Assembly (NCBI GenBank): GCA_944321945.1
Contig: CALUNE010000003.1
Coordinates: 124,001 to 188,000, forward strand
Length of the DNA stretch: 64,000 nucleotides
From: an uncultured Alistipes sp.
GTDB lineage: Bacteria; Bacteroidota; Bacteroidia; Bacteroidales; Rikenellaceae
Reading direction: 5' to 3'
A program made the position numbers and the translations under genes. The notes under the pieces are model-generated. The model had not been told where the DNA came from. It saw only the letters and a program-made list of their open reading frames with translations, and did not search any database. Shown one piece after another: positions 26,089 to 37,532 of this stretch; the first letter of the stretch is position 1, and each line of letters opens with the position of its first letter.

Positions 26089-29000
26089 CTACTGGGCCTG
26101 CTGCTTGAGCGTCTCCAGATCGGCCTTGGCTCCGACGACGAGATCCTCGTATTCGCGAAGTCCCGTACCACCCGGAATCAGGTGTCCGCAGATGACGTTC
26201 TCCTTCAGGTTCTCCAGCGGGTCGACCTTGGCCTGGATGGCGGCCTCGTTGAGGACCTTGGTCGTCTCCTGGAACGATGCCGCGGAGATGAAGCTCGAGG
26301 TCTGCAGCGCGGCGCGGGTGATACCCTGCAGCACCTGCGTCGAGGTGGCCGGTACGATGTCACGCACCTGAACCGGACGCAGATCACGACGCTTGAGGCT
26401 CGAATTCTCGTCACGCAGCTTGCGCAGCGAGACGATCTGACCGGGTTGCAGGGCCGTCGAATCGCCGGCATCCGTGACAACCACCTTGTCGTAGAGTTCG
26501 TCGTTCACGTCCATGAACTCCCACTTGTCGACCACCTGATCCTCGAAGAAGCGCGTATCGCCCGGATCCTCGATCTTGACCTTCGACATCATCTGACGTA
26601 CGATAACCTCGAAGTGTTTGTCGTTGATCTTCACACCCTGCATGCGGTAGACCTCCTGCACCTCGTTGACGATGTACTCCTGTACCTTCGTCGGACCGAG
26701 GATGTTGAGGATGTCGCTCGGCGTGATGGCGCCGTCCGACAGCGGGCTGCCCGCCTTGACGTAGTCGTTCTCCTGCACGATGATCTGACGCGACAGCGGC
26801 ACCAGATAACGTTTCACATCGCCCTGTTTCGAGGTGATGATGATCTCGCGGTTACCGCGCTTGATCTTGCCGAACGATACCTCGCCGTCGATCTCCGAAA
26901 CGATGGCGGGATTCGACGGGTTGCGGGCCTCGAAGAGCTCCGTAACACGCGGAAGACCACCGGTGATATCGCCGCCCGACTTGCCCACGGCACGCGGGAT
27001 CTTGATCAGAATATCGCCGGCCTTGATCTTGGCGTTGTCCTTGATGACGATGTGGGCCGAAACGGGCAGGTTGTACTGCTTGACCTCCTCGCCCTCCTTG
27101 TTCTGGATCTTGATGACGGGGTTCTTCGTCTTGTCCTTCGACTCGATGACCACCTTCTCCGAGAGGCCCGTCTGTTCGTCGCGTTCGTCGCGGTAGGTGA
27201 CGCCCTCGATGATATTCTCGTAGACGGCGCGACCCTCGTATTCCGAGATGATCACGGCGTTGTAGGGATCCCACTCGCAGATCAGATCGCCCTTCTTGAC
27301 CTCGGCGCCGTCCTCCATGTAGAGCGTGGCACCGTAGGGCAGGTTGTGCGTATAGAGGACGATTTCGGTCTTCGGGTCGACGATGCGGAACTCCGACTGG
27401 CGCGAGATGACGATATTGATCGGTTCGCCGGCAGCGTTCTTGCCCTTGACCGTACGCAGTTCGTCGATCTCCAGACGACCCTCGTACTTCGAGATGACGT
27501 TGGTCTCGACGGCCGTGCCTCCGGCCACACCACCGACGTGGAACGTACGCAGCGTCAGCTGGGTACCCGGCTCGCCGATCGACTGGGCGGCGATCACGCC
27601 GACCACCTCGCCCTTCTGGACCATGCGGGCCGTAGCCAGGTTGCGGCCGTAGCACTTGGCGCACACGCCGCGGCGCGACTCGCAGGTCAGCACCGAACGG
27701 ATCTCGACCGATTCGAGCGGCGACTTTTCGATGGCCTCGGCAATGGGTTCGGTGATCTCCTCACCGGCCTTGCAGAGCACCTCGCCCGTCAGCGGGTGAA
27801 TCACGTCGTTCAGGGCCACACGACCCAGAATGCGGTCATAGAGCGTCTGTACGACGTCGTCGTTGCGCTTGATGGCCGTAGCCGTCAGACCGCGCAGCGT
27901 ACCGCAGTCCTCTTCGTTGATGATCACGTCCTGAGCCACATCGACCAGACGACGCGTCAGATAACCGGCATCGGCCGTCTTCAGGGCCGTATCGGCCAGA
28001 CCCTTACGGGCACCGTGCGTCGAGATGAAGTACTCCAGCACCGAAAGTCCCTCCTTGAAGTTCGAGAGGATCGGGTTCTCGATGACCTGCTGGCCACCCT
28101 CGACACCCGACTTCTGCGGCTTGGCCATCAGACCACGCATACCGCTCAGCTGACGGATCTGCTCCTTCGAACCACGGGCTCCCGAGTCGAGCATCATGTA
28201 GACCGGGTTGAAACCGTCGTCGTCCTTGACCAGCGTATCGATCACGGCCTTCGTCAGCTTGGTGTTGATGTTGGTCCACACGTCGATGATCTGGTTGTAA
28301 CGCTCGTTGTTGGTGATCAGACCCATGTTGTAGTCGTCCATGATGGCATCGGCGCGCTCGTAACCCTCCTGGACGAGTTTCTCCTTCTCTTCGGGGATGA
28401 TCACGGCATCGAGGTTGAACGACAGACCGCCCTGGAAGGCCATCTTGTAACCCATGTCCTTGATGTCGTCGAGGAAGTTGGCCACCTTGTCGGCACCGGC
28501 CTTCTTCATCACCACGGCGATGATGTCACGCAGCGAACGCTTCGTGAGAACTTCGTTGATATATCCGACCTCCTTCGGAACGACCTGGTTGAAGAGGATA
28601 CGTCCGATGGTGGTCTCCTTCAGCACGCGGACCGGATTGCCCTGCTCGTCCAGATCGTCGACCAGACACTTGACGATGGCATGCAGATCGGCGCGCTTCT
28701 CGTTGTAGGCGATGATGGCCTCTTCGGGGCCGTAGAAGACCTGACCCTCACCCTTGACACCCTTGCGGGGTTTGGTGATGTAGTACAGACCGAGGACCAT
28801 GTCCTGCGACGGCACCGTAATCGGGGCCCCATTGGCGGGGTTGAGCACGTTGTGCGAACCCAACATCAGCAGCTGGGCCTCGAGGATGGCGGCATTGCCC
28901 AGCGGCAGGTGGACGGCCATCTGGTCACCGTCGAAGTCGGCGTTGAAGGCCGTACAGGCCAGCGGGTGCAGCTGCATGGCCTTGCCCTCGATCAGTTTGG

Positions 29001-30351
29001 GCTGGAAGGCCTGGATACCCAGACGGTGCAGCGTCGGGGCGCGGTTCATCAGCACGGGGTGACCCTTGATGACATTCTCCAGAATGCCCCAGATGACGGG
29101 ATCCTTGCGGTCGATGATCTTCTTGGCCGACTTGACCGTCTTGACGATGCCGCGCTCGATGAGCTTGCGGATCACGAACGGCTTGTACAGCTCGGCGGCC
29201 ATGTCCTTCGGAATACCCATCTCGTGCATCTTCAGCTCGGGGCCGACGACGATCACCGAACGGGCCGAATAGTCGACACGCTTACCCAGCAGGTTCTGAC
29301 GGAAACGTCCCTGCTTGCCCTTGAGCGAATCGGAGAGCGACTTGAGCGGGCGGTTCGATTCGTTCTTCACGGCATTCGACTTGCGCGAGTTGTCGAACAG
29401 CGAATCGACGGCCTCCTGCAGCATGCGCTTCTCGTTGCGCAGAATCACCTCCGGGGCCTTGATCTCGATCAGACGCTTCAGACGGTTGTTGCGGATGATG
29501 ACGCGGCGGTAGAGGTCATTGAGGTCCGACGTGGCGAAGCGGCCGCCGTCCAGCGGAACCAGCGGGCGCAGTTCGGGCGGGATGACCGGGATGACGCTCA
29601 GCACCATCCATTCGGGTTTGTTCTTGCCCTGCGAGGCGCGGAACGACTCGATGACGTTCAGACACTTCAGGGCTTCGGACTTACGCTGCTGCGAGGTCTC
29701 GGTCGAGGCCTTGTGGCGCAGGGCGTACGACATCGAGTCGAGATCGACCTGCTTGAGCAGCGTGTAGATGGCCTCGGCACCCATCTGGGCGACGAACTTG
29801 TTGGGGTCCGAATCGTCCAGCGCCTGGTTGCCCTTCGGCAGGGCGGCCAGTACGTCGAGGTACTCCTTCTCCGAAAGGGTCGCAAGACGCTCGATACCCT
29901 GCTCCGAAGCGGCTCCCGGGTTGATCACCACGTAACGTTCGTAGTAGATGATCGCCTCGAGTTTCTTCGACGGAATGCCCAGCAGATAGCCGATCTTCGA
30001 CGGCAGCGAGCGGAAATACCAGATGTGAACCACCGGCACCACGAGCGAGATGTGACCCATCCGCTCACGACGTACCTTCTTTTCGGTGACCTCGACGCCG
30101 CAGCGGTCGCAGACGATGCCCTTGTAGCGGATGCGCTTGTACTTACCGCAGTGGCACTCGTAGTCCTTGACCGGGCCGAAGATCCGTTCGCAGAACAGAC
30201 CGTCGCGTTCGGGCTTGTAGGTACGGTAGTTAATGGTTTCGGGCTTCAGCACCTCGCCGCTCGACTGGGCCAGGATCTCCTCCGGGGAGGCCAGGCCGAT
30301 CGAGATACGGCTGTAACCATTATTCGGTTTATTGTCTTTGGTAATTGACAT
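26089..30351 (-). CDS. rpoC: DNA-directed RNA polymerase subunit beta'
   Basis: 1420 residues, full length. The N-terminal zinc site ([20 protein letters not shown]), the catalytic [15 protein letters not shown] with three Mg-binding Asp, the second Cys cluster ([13 protein letters not shown]) and the [19 protein letters not shown] trigger-loop region are all present. The N-terminal residues [21 protein letters not shown] are standard. It forms the active centre with beta. It lies 36 bases after rpoB and is the last gene of the cluster, with a strong terminator behind it. The long opposite-strand ORF over this gene is a codon-bias shadow. Confidence 0.99.
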   Translation of the reverse strand: MSITKDNKPNNGYSRISIGLASPEEILAQSSGEVLKPETINYRTYKPERDGLFCERIFGPVKDYECHCGKYKRIRYKGIVCDRCGVEVTEKKVRRERMGHISLVVPVVHIWYFRSLPSKIGYLLGIPSKKLEAIIYYERYVVINPGAASEQGIERLATLSEKEYLDVLAALPKGNQALDDSDPNKFVAQMGAEAIYTLLKQVDLDSMSYALRHKASTETSQQRKSEALKCLNVIESFRASQGKNKPEWMVLSVIPVIPPELRPLVPLDGGRFATSDLNDLYRRVIIRNNRLKRLIEIKAPEVILRNEKRMLQEAVDSLFDNSRKSNAVKNESNRPLKSLSDSLKGKQGRFRQNLLGKRVDYSARSVIVVGPELKMHEMGIPKDMAAELYKPFVIRKLIERGIVKTVKSAKKIIDRKDPVIWGILENVIKGHPVLMNRAPTLHRLGIQAFQPKLIEGKAMQLHPLACTAFNADFDGDQMAVHLPLGNAAILEAQLLMLGSHNVLNPANGAPITVPSQDMVLGLYYITKPRKGVKGEGQVFYGPEEAIIAYNEKRADLHAIVKCLVDDLDEQGNPVRVLKETTIGRILFNQVVPKEVGYINEVLTKRSLRDIIAVVMKKAGADKVANFLDDIKDMGYKMAFQGGLSFNLDAVIIPEEKEKLVQEGYERADAIMDDYNMGLITNNERYNQIIDVWTNINTKLTKAVIDTLVKDDDGFNPVYMMLDSGARGSKEQIRQLSGMRGLMAKPQKSGVEGGQQVIENPILSNFKEGLSVLEYFISTHGARKGLADTALKTADAGYLTRRLVDVAQDVIINEEDCGTLRGLTATAIKRNDDVVQTLYDRILGRVALNDVIHPLTGEVLCKAGEEITEPIAEAIEKSPLESVEIRSVLTCESRRGVCAKCYGRNLATARMVQKGEVVGVIAAQSIGEPGTQLTLRTFHVGGVAGGTAVETNVISKYEGRLEIDELRTVKGKNAAGEPINIVISRQSEFRIVDPKTEIVLYTHNLPYGATLYMEDGAEVKKGDLICEWDPYNAVIISEYEGRAVYENIIEGVTYRDERDEQTGLSEKVVIESKDKTKNPVIKIQNKEGEEVKQYNLPVSAHIVIKDNAKIKAGDILIKIPRAVGKSGGDITGGLPRVTELFEARNPSNPAIVSEIDGEVSFGKIKRGNREIIITSKQGDVKRYLVPLSRQIIVQENDYVKAGSPLSDGAITPSDILNILGPTKVQEYIVNEVQEVYRMQGVKINDKHFEVIVRQMMSKVKIEDPGDTRFFEDQVVDKWEFMDVNDELYDKVVVTDAGDSTALQPGQIVSLRKLRDENSSLKRRDLRPVQVRDIVPATSTQVLQGITRAALQTSSFISAASFQETTKVLNEAAIQAKVDPLENLKENVICGHLIPGGTGLREYEDLVVGAKADLETLKQQAQ

Positions 30352-30387
30352 ATCTGTTTTCGTTTATCTTGTCCTCTTAAACAAACC

Positions 30388-33300
30388 TTACTCGAGTTTC
30401 ACCGACAGGGCCAGACCGCGCAACTCGTGCAGCAGGACGTTCATGGCCTCCGGGATACCGGGTTTGGGCAGGTTCTCGCCCTTGACGATGGCCTCGTAAG
30501 CCTTGGCGCGGCCCATGACGTCGTCGGACTTGATGGTCAGGATCTCCTGCAGGATATTGGCGGCGCCGAATCCCTCCAGGGCCCAGACCTCCATCTCTCC
30601 GAAACGCTGGCCACCGAACTGGGCCTTACCGCCCAGCGGCTGCTGCGTGATGAGCGAGTACGGACCGATCGAACGGGCGTGCATCTTGTCGTCGATCATG
30701 TGGCCCAGCTTGAGCATGTAGGTCACACCCACCGTAGCCGGCTGGTCGAAACGTTCGCCCGTACCGCCGTCGTAGAGGTACGTACGGCCGCTGTGCGGCA
30801 GACCTGCCTTGGCCGTGTAGTCGTTGATCTGGTCGAGCGAGGCACCGTCGAAGATCGGCGTGGCGAATTTCACGCCCAGTTCGCGGCCGGCCCAGCCCAG
30901 AACGGCCTCGTAGATCTGTCCGAGGTTCATTCGCGAAGGCACACCCAGCGGGTTCAGACAGATGTCGACGATCGTACCGTCCTCGAGGAACGGCATGTCC
31001 TCGTCGCGGACGATCTTGGCCACGATACCCTTGTTACCGTGACGTCCGGCCATCTTGTCACCCACCTTCAGCTTACGCTTCTTGGCGATGTAGACCTTGG
31101 CCATCTGGATGACGCCCGTCTGCGGGAGTTCGTCGCCGTTCGTATAGTTGTACTTCTCGCGCTTGATGGCGGCATCGGCCTTCTTCCACTCGATCGTATA
31201 GTTGTTGACCGTAGCCTCGATCAGACCGTCGACATGCGCGTCGCCGGTCCAGTTGCACGTGCCGAGGTTCAGATAGCCCATCTCCACGCCGGTCTTCTCG
31301 TCGGTGGTCTTGCGGGCGATCTCCTCGAGCATCTTCTGCGAGAACTTCGTGCCGGCCGGATAGAGCTCCACGCCGAAGTAGTCCGTAATACCCGTGGTGG
31401 TCTTGCCCTGGAGCAGTGTCCAGAGCTTGCCGACCAGGCGCTTCGTCAGCTCCGAGATCTCGGCGGCGAACTTCTCGTCGAGTTTGTCGAGCTGGGCCTT
31501 TTCGGCGCTCTTGCTCCGCTTGCCCTCCTTGTTGGCGCGGCTGTAGAGCTTCGTGTCGATGACCACGCCGTGCAGCGACGGCTGGGCCTTCAGCGAAGCA
31601 TCCTTCACGTCGCCGGCCTTGTCGCCGAAGATGGCGCGCAGCAGCTTCTCCTCGGGCGAAGGATCGCTCTCGCCCTTCGGGGTGATCTTGCCGATGAGGA
31701 TGTCTCCCGGGTGGATATTGGCACCCACGCGGACGATACCGTTGGCATCGAGGTCCTTGGTGGCGTCCTCCGAGACGTTCGGAATATCCGACGTGAGCTC
31801 CTCGACGCCGCGCTTCGTGTCGCGCACCTCCATGATGTACTCGTCGACGTGCACCGACGTGAAGATGTCCTCACGCTGGATACGCTCCGAGATCACGATG
31901 GCATCCTCGAAGTTGTAACCCTTCCAGGGCATGTAGGCCACCTTCAGGTTGCGGCCCAGAGCCAGCTCGCCGTTCTGCGTCGAGTAGCCCTCGGTGATGA
32001 TCTGACCTTTGGTCACGTGATCGCCCGTGAGGACCGTCGGGCGCAGCGTCACCGACGTATTCTGGTTCGTGCGGCGGTAACGCGGCAGCGTGTAGGTCGT
32101 GATTTCCGGGGCGAACGAGGCGAGGATTTCGTCCTCCGTACGCTCGTACTTGATCTGGATCTTCGTGGCATCGGCGAAGACCACCTCGCCGTCGCCTTCG
32201 GCCACAATCTGGATGCGGCTGTCGGAGATCATGTCCTTCTCGATACCCGTGCCGACGATCGGGGCTTCGCACGTCACCAGGGGCACGGCCTGGCGCATCA
32301 TGTTCGAACCCATCAGCGCACGGTTGGCGTCGTCGTGCTCCAGGAAGGGGATCAGACTGGCGGCAATCGAGGCGATCTGGTTCGGCGCAACGTCCATGAG
32401 GTTGACCTCGCTGGCCGTCACCACGGGGAAATCGGCACCCTCACGCGCCTTGACACGGTCGGGCTCCAGGAACGAGCCGTCGTCGCCGAGCGGCACGTTC
32501 GACTGTGCGACGATCTTGCCCTCCTCCTCTTCGGCCGAGTAGTAGCGGATGTGCGAATTGTCCAGGTCGACCTTTCCGTTCTCGACCGTGCGGTAGGGGG
32601 TCTCGATGAATCCCATGGGCGAGATCTTCGCGTAGACGCACAGCGACGAGATCAGACCGATGTTCGGGCCTTCCGGCGACTCAATCGGGCAGAGACGTCC
32701 GTAGTGGGTATAGTGCACGTCGCGGACCTCGAAGCCGGCGCGGTCACGCGACAGACCGCCGGGGCCCAGGGCCGACAGACGGCGCTTGTGGGTGATTTCG
32801 GCCAGCGGGTTGATCTGGTCCATGAACTGCGACAGCTGCGAGGTGCCGAAGAAGGAGTTGATCACCGACGAGAGCGTCTTGGCGTTGATCAGTTCGACGG
32901 GCGTGAAGACCTCGTTGTCGCGTACGTTCATGCGTTCGCGGATGGTCCGGGCCATGCGCACGAAACCCACCGAGAACTGGTTCGACAGCTGCTCACCGAC
33001 CGTACGCACGCGACGGTTCGACAGGTGGTCGATATCGTCGACGTCAGCCTTGGAGTTGATCAGCTGGATGAGGTATTTGATGATGGCGATGATGTCCTCG
33101 CGCGTCAGCGTACGGATGGCCGGATCGATGTCCAGACCCAGCTTCTTGTTGATGCGGTAGCGGCCCACGTCGCCCAGGTCGTAACGCTTGTCCGAGAAGA
33201 AGAGCTTCTCGATGACATCGCGGGCAGTGGCCTCATCGGGCGGCTCCGAAGCGCGCAACTGCCTGTATATGTAAACCACAGCCTCCTTTTCGGAGTTGCA

Positions 33301-34248
33301 GGGGTCTTTCTGAAGGGTGTTGTAGATGATCGAGAAGTCGATACCCGACTGGTTCTCCTTGTGCAGGAGGATAGTCTTGGCACCGCTTTCGATGATCTGG
33401 TCGATGTGCTCCTCCTCGAGGACGGTTTCGCGGTCGACGATGACGTTGTTACGCTCGATCGAGACCACCTCGCCGGTATCCTCGTCGACGAAGTCCTCGA
33501 CCCACGTCGACAGCACACGCGCAGCCAGTTTGCGGCCCACGGCCTTCTTCAAGTTGGCCTTGGTGACCTTCACCTCGTCGGCCAGGTCGAAGATCTCGAG
33601 GATCTGCTGGTCGGCCTCGTAGCCGATGGCGCGCAGCAGCGTGGTGACGGGCAGCTTCTTCTTGCGGTCGATGTAGGCATACATGACGTTGTTGATGTCC
33701 GTAGCGAACTCGATCCACGAACCCTTGAAGGGGATGATACGGGCCGAATAGAGTTTCGTACCGTTGGTGTGCATGCTCTGACCGAAGAAGACGCCGGGCG
33801 AACGGTGCAGCTGCGACACGATGACACGCTCCGCGCCGTTGATGACGAACGTACCGCGTTCGGTCATGTAGGGAATCGTACCGAAATAGACGTCCTGGAC
33901 CACGACCCCGAAATCCTCGTGTTCATCGTCCGTGCAGTAAAGTTTCAGTTTTGCCTTGAGGGGCACGCTGTATGTGAGTCCGCGCTCGAGACACTCTTCG
34001 ATCGAGTAGCGGGGCGGGTCGATATAGTAGTCGATAAACTCCAGAACGAAGTTGTTCCGGGTATCCGTAATGGGGAAATTTTCCTGAAAGACCTTGTAAA
34101 GTCCCTCGTTCTTACGGTTTTCGGCCGTGGTGTCCATCTGGAAAAAGTCCCGGAATGATTTAAGCTGTACCTCCAGCAGATCCGGATACGGGACCCGGTT
34201 CTTGACCGTGGAAAAGCTAATTCTCTGTTGTGTTTTTGCTGCGGACAT
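30388..34248 (-). CDS. rpoB: DNA-directed RNA polymerase subunit beta
   Basis: 1286 residues from the ATG at 34248 ([12 protein letters not shown]). A codon-15 upstream start at 34293 is possible but lies in the rplL-rpoB leader. The rifampicin pocket reads [29 protein letters not shown], keeping the residues equivalent to E. coli Q513, D516, H526 and S531, so the core is the sensitive type; I replaces N at the 518 equivalent. The C-terminal [20 protein letters not shown] and the [18 protein letters not shown] end are intact. The gene follows rplL after 240 bases that contain strong hairpins (34315-34355 and 34415-34450). Confidence 0.99.
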   Translation of the reverse strand: MSAAKTQQRISFSTVKNRVPYPDLLEVQLKSFRDFFQMDTTAENRKNEGLYKVFQENFPITDTRNNFVLEFIDYYIDPPRYSIEECLERGLTYSVPLKAKLKLYCTDDEHEDFGVVVQDVYFGTIPYMTERGTFVINGAERVIVSQLHRSPGVFFGQSMHTNGTKLYSARIIPFKGSWIEFATDINNVMYAYIDRKKKLPVTTLLRAIGYEADQQILEIFDLADEVKVTKANLKKAVGRKLAARVLSTWVEDFVDEDTGEVVSIERNNVIVDRETVLEEEHIDQIIESGAKTILLHKENQSGIDFSIIYNTLQKDPCNSEKEAVVYIYRQLRASEPPDEATARDVIEKLFFSDKRYDLGDVGRYRINKKLGLDIDPAIRTLTREDIIAIIKYLIQLINSKADVDDIDHLSNRRVRTVGEQLSNQFSVGFVRMARTIRERMNVRDNEVFTPVELINAKTLSSVINSFFGTSQLSQFMDQINPLAEITHKRRLSALGPGGLSRDRAGFEVRDVHYTHYGRLCPIESPEGPNIGLISSLCVYAKISPMGFIETPYRTVENGKVDLDNSHIRYYSAEEEEGKIVAQSNVPLGDDGSFLEPDRVKAREGADFPVVTASEVNLMDVAPNQIASIAASLIPFLEHDDANRALMGSNMMRQAVPLVTCEAPIVGTGIEKDMISDSRIQIVAEGDGEVVFADATKIQIKYERTEDEILASFAPEITTYTLPRYRRTNQNTSVTLRPTVLTGDHVTKGQIITEGYSTQNGELALGRNLKVAYMPWKGYNFEDAIVISERIQREDIFTSVHVDEYIMEVRDTKRGVEELTSDIPNVSEDATKDLDANGIVRVGANIHPGDILIGKITPKGESDPSPEEKLLRAIFGDKAGDVKDASLKAQPSLHGVVIDTKLYSRANKEGKRSKSAEKAQLDKLDEKFAAEISELTKRLVGKLWTLLQGKTTTGITDYFGVELYPAGTKFSQKMLEEIARKTTDEKTGVEMGYLNLGTCNWTGDAHVDGLIEATVNNYTIEWKKADAAIKREKYNYTNGDELPQTGVIQMAKVYIAKKRKLKVGDKMAGRHGNKGIVAKIVRDEDMPFLEDGTIVDICLNPLGVPSRMNLGQIYEAVLGWAGRELGVKFATPIFDGASLDQINDYTAKAGLPHSGRTYLYDGGTGERFDQPATVGVTYMLKLGHMIDDKMHARSIGPYSLITQQPLGGKAQFGGQRFGEMEVWALEGFGAANILQEILTIKSDDVMGRAKAYEAIVKGENLPKPGIPEAMNVLLHELRGLALSVKLE

Positions 34249-34315
34249 CGTAAAATCCAAATTAGTTGAATTGTAATGGGTTACGCTCCCCAAAATGTGC
34301 GGGTATTATCCCGGC

Positions 34316-34355
34316 AATGCTCCCGCAAGAAGGCAATCCGCGCCCCGGGAGCATT
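34316..34355 (-). promoter_or_regulatory. 10-bp inverted repeat in the rpoB leader
   Basis: AATGCTCCCG (34316-34325) and CGGGAGCATT (34346-34355) are exact reverse complements around a 20-base loop, just upstream of rpoB. No T tract follows, so it is a leader structure rather than a terminator. A small GGGTATTATCCC dyad lies even nearer the start codon. Confidence 0.5.
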
Positions 34356-34414
34356 CATCCGCCAAAGACTGGACACAGCTCCTGCTCGGCACTTCCAGCC
34401 TTTAGACCAAGAAA

Positions 34415-34450
34415 AGGCATAGAGCCTACACCGTGGTAAGCCCTATACCT
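34415..34450 (-). terminator. Attenuator-like hairpin between rplL and rpoB
   Basis: On the minus strand AGGTATAGGGCTTAC pairs with GTGTAGGCTCTATGCCT (about 15 pairs including G-U) and continues into TTTTCTT. It sits 39 bases after the rplL stop. Partial termination at this place reduces rpoBC relative to ribosomal proteins in E. coli; the same role here is inferred. Confidence 0.6.
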
Positions 34451-34488
34451 GTTCGTGTTTTATCGCGGCTTAAGCAGCAATGCGATTG

Positions 34489-34866
34489 CTACTTCAGCTC
34501 AACTTCAGCACCTGCCTCCTCGAGCTGGCCCTTGATCTGCTCAGCCTCTTCCTTGGAAACACCCTCCTTAACGGCCTTCGGAGCACCGTCTACGAGAGCC
34601 TTGGCATCGCCCAGCGAGAGACCTGCGATATCCTTCACAGCCTTGATAACCTGCAGTTTGGCCTGGCCGGCGTTCTTCAGGATCACGTCGAACGTCGATT
34701 TCTCGGCAGCAGCGGCCTCACCAGCACCTGCAGCGGGAGCTGCAACGGCAACAGCGGCAGCAGCCGGCTCAATGCCATACTCCTCCTTGAGGATCTGAGC
34801 GAGTTCGTTTACCTCGGTAACCTTCAGGTTTACCAGTTCTTCAGCGAGTTTCTTTACGTCTGCCAT
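34489..34866 (-). CDS. rplL: Large ribosomal subunit protein bL12 (L7/L12)
   Basis: 125 residues. N-terminal dimerisation domain ([23 protein letters not shown]), Ala/Gly-rich hinge (~38-55), C-terminal domain with KTEFDVIL-type strand ([20 protein letters not shown]) and the [20 protein letters not shown] factor-binding helix region. Forms the stalk with L10 and recruits EF-Tu and EF-G. 42 bases after rplJ. Confidence 0.98.
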   Translation of the reverse strand: MADVKKLAEELVNLKVTEVNELAQILKEEYGIEPAAAAVAVAAPAAGAGEAAAAEKSTFDVILKNAGQAKLQVIKAVKDIAGLSLGDAKALVDGAPKAVKEGVSKEEAEQIKGQLEEAGAEVELK

Positions 34867-34908
34867 AATTGTAAGCTTATTAATTTGTTTTTGATTCTTG
34901 TTTGTGAA

Positions 34909-35433
34909 TTAGTTGTTTCTCGATTCGAGCGTCTTCACGAGGCCCGCAATCTTTTGGCCTGCATTAGCCTGCAGAGCCGAAATAACATTCTTGGCCGGGG
35001 ACTGCAGCAGTGCAACGATATCTGCGATGAGTTCCTCCTTGCTCTTGATGTTGCAGAGGGCGTCCAGCTTGTCGTCGCCGATGTAGACGCATCCCTCGGC
35101 GAAAGCGGCCTTCAGGACGGGCTTTTCGGACTTCTTGCGGAACTCCTTGATCACCACCGCCGGGGCCTTGGCCACGTTGGTGAACATGATCGAGGTGGGA
35201 CCCTCCAGAACCTTTACCAGATCAGCGTCGGCCTTCTCCACCTTCTCGAGGGCTTTGCCCAGAAGCGTGTTCTTGACGACCACCAGCTTCACATCGCTTT
35301 CGAAGCACTTGCGGCGCAGGGCAGCGGTCTGCTCGGCGTTGAGCGACTCGATGTCGGCGATGTAGAAGTGAGGATAAGCCTGGAGCTGCTCGGCGAGGCT
35401 GTTAATTACAACCAGTTTTTCTTCCTTAGTCAT
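34909..35433 (-). CDS. rplJ: Large ribosomal subunit protein uL10
   Basis: 174 residues. The N-terminal rRNA-binding domain (TKEEKLVVINSLAEQL, VVVKNTLLGKALEKV) is followed by the C-terminal helix that binds L12 dimers. The start is fixed by an unusually strong Shine-Dalgarno, AGGAGG, 8 bases before the ATG, in a lineage that normally lacks them. Lies 17 bases after rplA. Confidence 0.97.
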   Translation of the reverse strand: MTKEEKLVVINSLAEQLQAYPHFYIADIESLNAEQTAALRRKCFESDVKLVVVKNTLLGKALEKVEKADADLVKVLEGPTSIMFTNVAKAPAVVIKEFRKKSEKPVLKAAFAEGCVYIGDDKLDALCNIKSKEELIADIVALLQSPAKNVISALQANAGQKIAGLVKTLESRNN

Positions 35434-35441
35434 CTCTGTTA

Positions 35442-35448
35442 TCCTCCT
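35442..35448 (-). promoter_or_regulatory. Strong Shine-Dalgarno before rplJ
   Basis: Minus-strand AGGAGGA, 8 bases before the ATG at 35433, in the 17-base rplA-rplJ gap. Bacteroidota genes seldom carry one. Confidence 0.8.
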
Positions 35449-35450
35449 AC

Positions 35451-36149
35451 TTATTTGGTTTCTACTGATTTGGCATCAATCTGCACGCCGGGGCTCATCG
35501 TGGTCGAGAGATAGATACTCTTCACATAAGAACCTTTGGCAGCGGCCGGTTTGAGTTTGATGATCGTATTGAGCACCTCCTTGGCGTTTTCTACGATCTG
35601 CTCGGCCGTGAACGAGACCTTGCCTACCGTGGTGTGGATGATACCGAACTTGTCGACCTTGAAGTCGATCTTACCGGCCTTCACCTCGCCGACGGCTTTT
35701 CCGACCTCCATCGTAACCGTACCGGTCTTGGGGTTCGGCATCAGACCGCGGGGACCCAGAATACGGCCCAGCGCTCCGACCTTGCCCATCACGTTGGGAG
35801 TACAGATGATCACGTCAACGTCGGTCCAACCGCCCTTGATCTTGTCGACATACTCGTCCAGACCCACGAAATCGGCACCGGCGGCCTTGGCCTCAGCCTC
35901 CTTTTCGGGGGAGCAGAGTACCAGCACGCGAACGGTCTTTCCCGTACCGTGAGGCAGCGTCACCACGCCGCGGACCATCTGATTGGCCTTGCGGGGGTCG
36001 ACGCCCAGACGGACATCGATATCCACGGAAGCGTCGAATTTCGTGAACGTAATTTCCTTCAGAAGAGCGGCAGCCTCCGGAAGTTTGTAGGCCTTACCGG
36101 CCTCCACCTTTGCGTAGGCGATCTTTTGATTTTTTGTCAACTTACTCAT
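35451..36149 (-). CDS. rplA: Large ribosomal subunit protein uL1
   Basis: 232 residues. Family signatures: [20 protein letters not shown] in domain I and the [10 protein letters not shown] loop in domain II. Binds 23S rRNA at the L1 stalk and, in many bacteria, represses its own rplKA mRNA. 12 bases after rplK. Confidence 0.98.
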   Translation of the reverse strand: MSKLTKNQKIAYAKVEAGKAYKLPEAAALLKEITFTKFDASVDIDVRLGVDPRKANQMVRGVVTLPHGTGKTVRVLVLCSPEKEAEAKAAGADFVGLDEYVDKIKGGWTDVDVIICTPNVMGKVGALGRILGPRGLMPNPKTGTVTMEVGKAVGEVKAGKIDFKVDKFGIIHTTVGKVSFTAEQIVENAKEVLNTIIKLKPAAAKGSYVKSIYLSTTMSPGVQIDAKSVETK

Positions 36150-36161
36150 CTTCTTCTGTCA

Positions 36162-36602
36162 TTACAAGTTAGGAAATTCTCCGACGACACTGATACCCAT
36201 ACTGCGAGCGGTACCGGCGACCATGCGCATAGCCGATTCCAGCGTAAAGCAGTTCATATCGGCCATCTTGTCCTGAGCGATCTCACGGATCTGATCCCAG
36301 GTGACCTGTCCAACCTTGTTACGGTTAGGCTGAGCGGAACCGCTCTTGATTTTGGCTGCTTCCTTGAGCTGGATCGCTACGGGCGGCTGTTTTACAACGA
36401 ACTCGAAGGACTTGTCGCTGTAAACGGTGATGATGACCGGAAGAACCTTACCCGCCTTGTCCTGCGTACGAGCGTTGAATTGCTTGCAGAAGTCCATGAT
36501 ATTGACTCCCTTGGAACCCAACGCGGGACCAACCGGGGGCGAAGGATTGGCGGCACCACCTTTGATCTGCAATTTAATAAATGCAGCAACCTCTTTTGCC
36601 AT
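36162..36602 (-). CDS. rplK: Large ribosomal subunit protein uL11
   Basis: 146 residues. N-terminal proline-rich segment ([32 protein letters not shown], abbreviated) and the C-terminal rRNA-binding domain with [10 protein letters not shown]. Forms the GTPase-associated centre with L10/L12. 16 bases after nusG. Confidence 0.98.
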   Translation of the reverse strand: MAKEVAAFIKLQIKGGAANPSPPVGPALGSKGVNIMDFCKQFNARTQDKAGKVLPVIITVYSDKSFEFVVKQPPVAIQLKEAAKIKSGSAQPNRNKVGQVTWDQIREIAQDKMADMNCFTLESAMRMVAGTARSMGISVVGEFPNL

Positions 36603-36618
36603 AGTTTTCCTTGGTTAA

Positions 36619-37179
36619 TTATTCTTTTTCGACTTGTGTGAAACCCAACTCCATAGGAGTTTTGCGCCCGAATATCTTCACCGATACCGTGAGTTTCTTG
36701 CGCTCGTTGTCGACTGCCTCGATAGTACCTTGGAAGCTCGAGAAAGGACCGTCCGTAACCTTTACGGTCTCGCCGACAAAGAATGGTATTTCGTTTTCCT
36801 CCTCCATGGCGTTCATTTCGTCGACGCGGCCGAGGATCCGGGCGACCTCCTGTGGACGGAGAGGCGTCGCGATCATCTTCCGGCTGTCCTCCTTGGTATC
36901 GCCCAGGAAACCCAGCACATTGGGAGTATTACGAATCAGAATGGGAATTTGCCCTACGAAGGCTGCCTCCACCAACACGTAACCCGGGTAAGAAACCTTC
37001 TCCTTGGAGACCTTCTTACCGTTGCGGATCGTGTAGACTTTCTCGGTGGGGATCAGCACCTGGGAGATGTAGTCTTCGAGATGGTTGTGGCGTACTTCGG
37101 CCTCGATGTACTCCTTGACCTTTGCCTCCTTGCCGCCGATGGCACGGACTACATACCACTGTTTCTTAATCTCGCTCAT
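36619..37179 (-). CDS. nusG: Transcription antitermination/elongation factor NusG
   Basis: 186 residues. NGN domain (KQWYVVRAIGGKEAKVKEYI, PGYVLVEAAF) and a C-terminal KOW domain (VGETVKVTDGPFSSFQG, KKLTVSVKIFGRKTPMELGF). Binds RNA polymerase and couples it to ribosomes or Rho. It lies between secE and rplK in the universally conserved order. Confidence 0.98.
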   Translation of the reverse strand: MSEIKKQWYVVRAIGGKEAKVKEYIEAEVRHNHLEDYISQVLIPTEKVYTIRNGKKVSKEKVSYPGYVLVEAAFVGQIPILIRNTPNVLGFLGDTKEDSRKMIATPLRPQEVARILGRVDEMNAMEEENEIPFFVGETVKVTDGPFSSFQGTIEAVDNERKKLTVSVKIFGRKTPMELGFTQVEKE

Positions 37180-37195
37180 TGCTAACTACAGACTA

Positions 37196-37393
37196 TTAAC
37201 GACCAAGATTACCCAGGGTCTTGTAGATGACGGCCATCAGGTTCTCGAACGTCAGGTCCATGGCCAATACGACGATGGCGAAGATGACCGAAGCCACCAT
37301 CACGACGATCGTAGAGCTCTGGAGCTGCGGGAACGTGGGCCACGTCACCTTGTTGACAAGCTCGTTGTAGGACTCTTTAAAGTAGTTGAACAT
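37196..37393 (-). CDS. secE: Preprotein translocase subunit SecE
   Basis: 65 residues, the short single-membrane-helix form. The amphipathic helix FKESYNELVNKVTWPTF contains the conserved V-[TS]-W-P motif, followed by one TM segment (TIVVMVASVIFAIVVLAMDL). Clamps SecY in the inner membrane. 17 bases after tRNA-Trp, 16 bases before nusG. Confidence 0.96.
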   Translation of the reverse strand: MFNYFKESYNELVNKVTWPTFPQLQSSTIVVMVASVIFAIVVLAMDLTFENLMAVIYKTLGNLGR

Positions 37394-37410
37394 AACTTTA
37401 CTGTTTACTT

Positions 37411-37484
37411 TGGCAGGAGCAGAGAGATTCGAACTCCCATCAACGGTTTTGGAGACCGCTATTCTACCCTTGAACTATGCTCCT
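37411..37484 (-). tRNA. tRNA-Trp (anticodon CCA)
   Basis: 74 nt including encoded CCA. The acceptor AGGAGCA pairs with TGCTCCT, discriminator G; loop CT-CCA-AA; T loop TTCGAAT. It sits between tuf and secE, directly behind the tuf terminator T run. Confidence 0.95.
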
Positions 37485-37512
37485 AAAAAGAGGCGGTGCG
37501 GAACACCGCCTC
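37485..37512 (-). terminator. Terminator between tuf and tRNA-Trp
   Basis: Minus strand GAGGCGGTG-TTCCG-CACCGCCTC, then TTTTT ending at the first base of tRNA-Trp. The 9-bp stem is perfect. Readthrough or a promoter overlapping it must supply tRNA-Trp and secE onward. Confidence 0.85.
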
Positions 37513-37532
37513 GGAATCTGTTCCGGTCCGGA

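Noticed and set aside
25915-30348. 1477-codon plus-strand ORF antisense to rpoC
   Set aside because: It covers rpoC, whose protein is unmistakable. The antisense reading is low-complexity Leu/Asp/Arg-rich, as produced by GC-rich codon bias on the opposite strand.
30427-34158. 1243-codon plus-strand ORF antisense to rpoB
   Set aside because: Same artefact opposite rpoB; composition is Val/Asp/Arg/His-rich with no domain.
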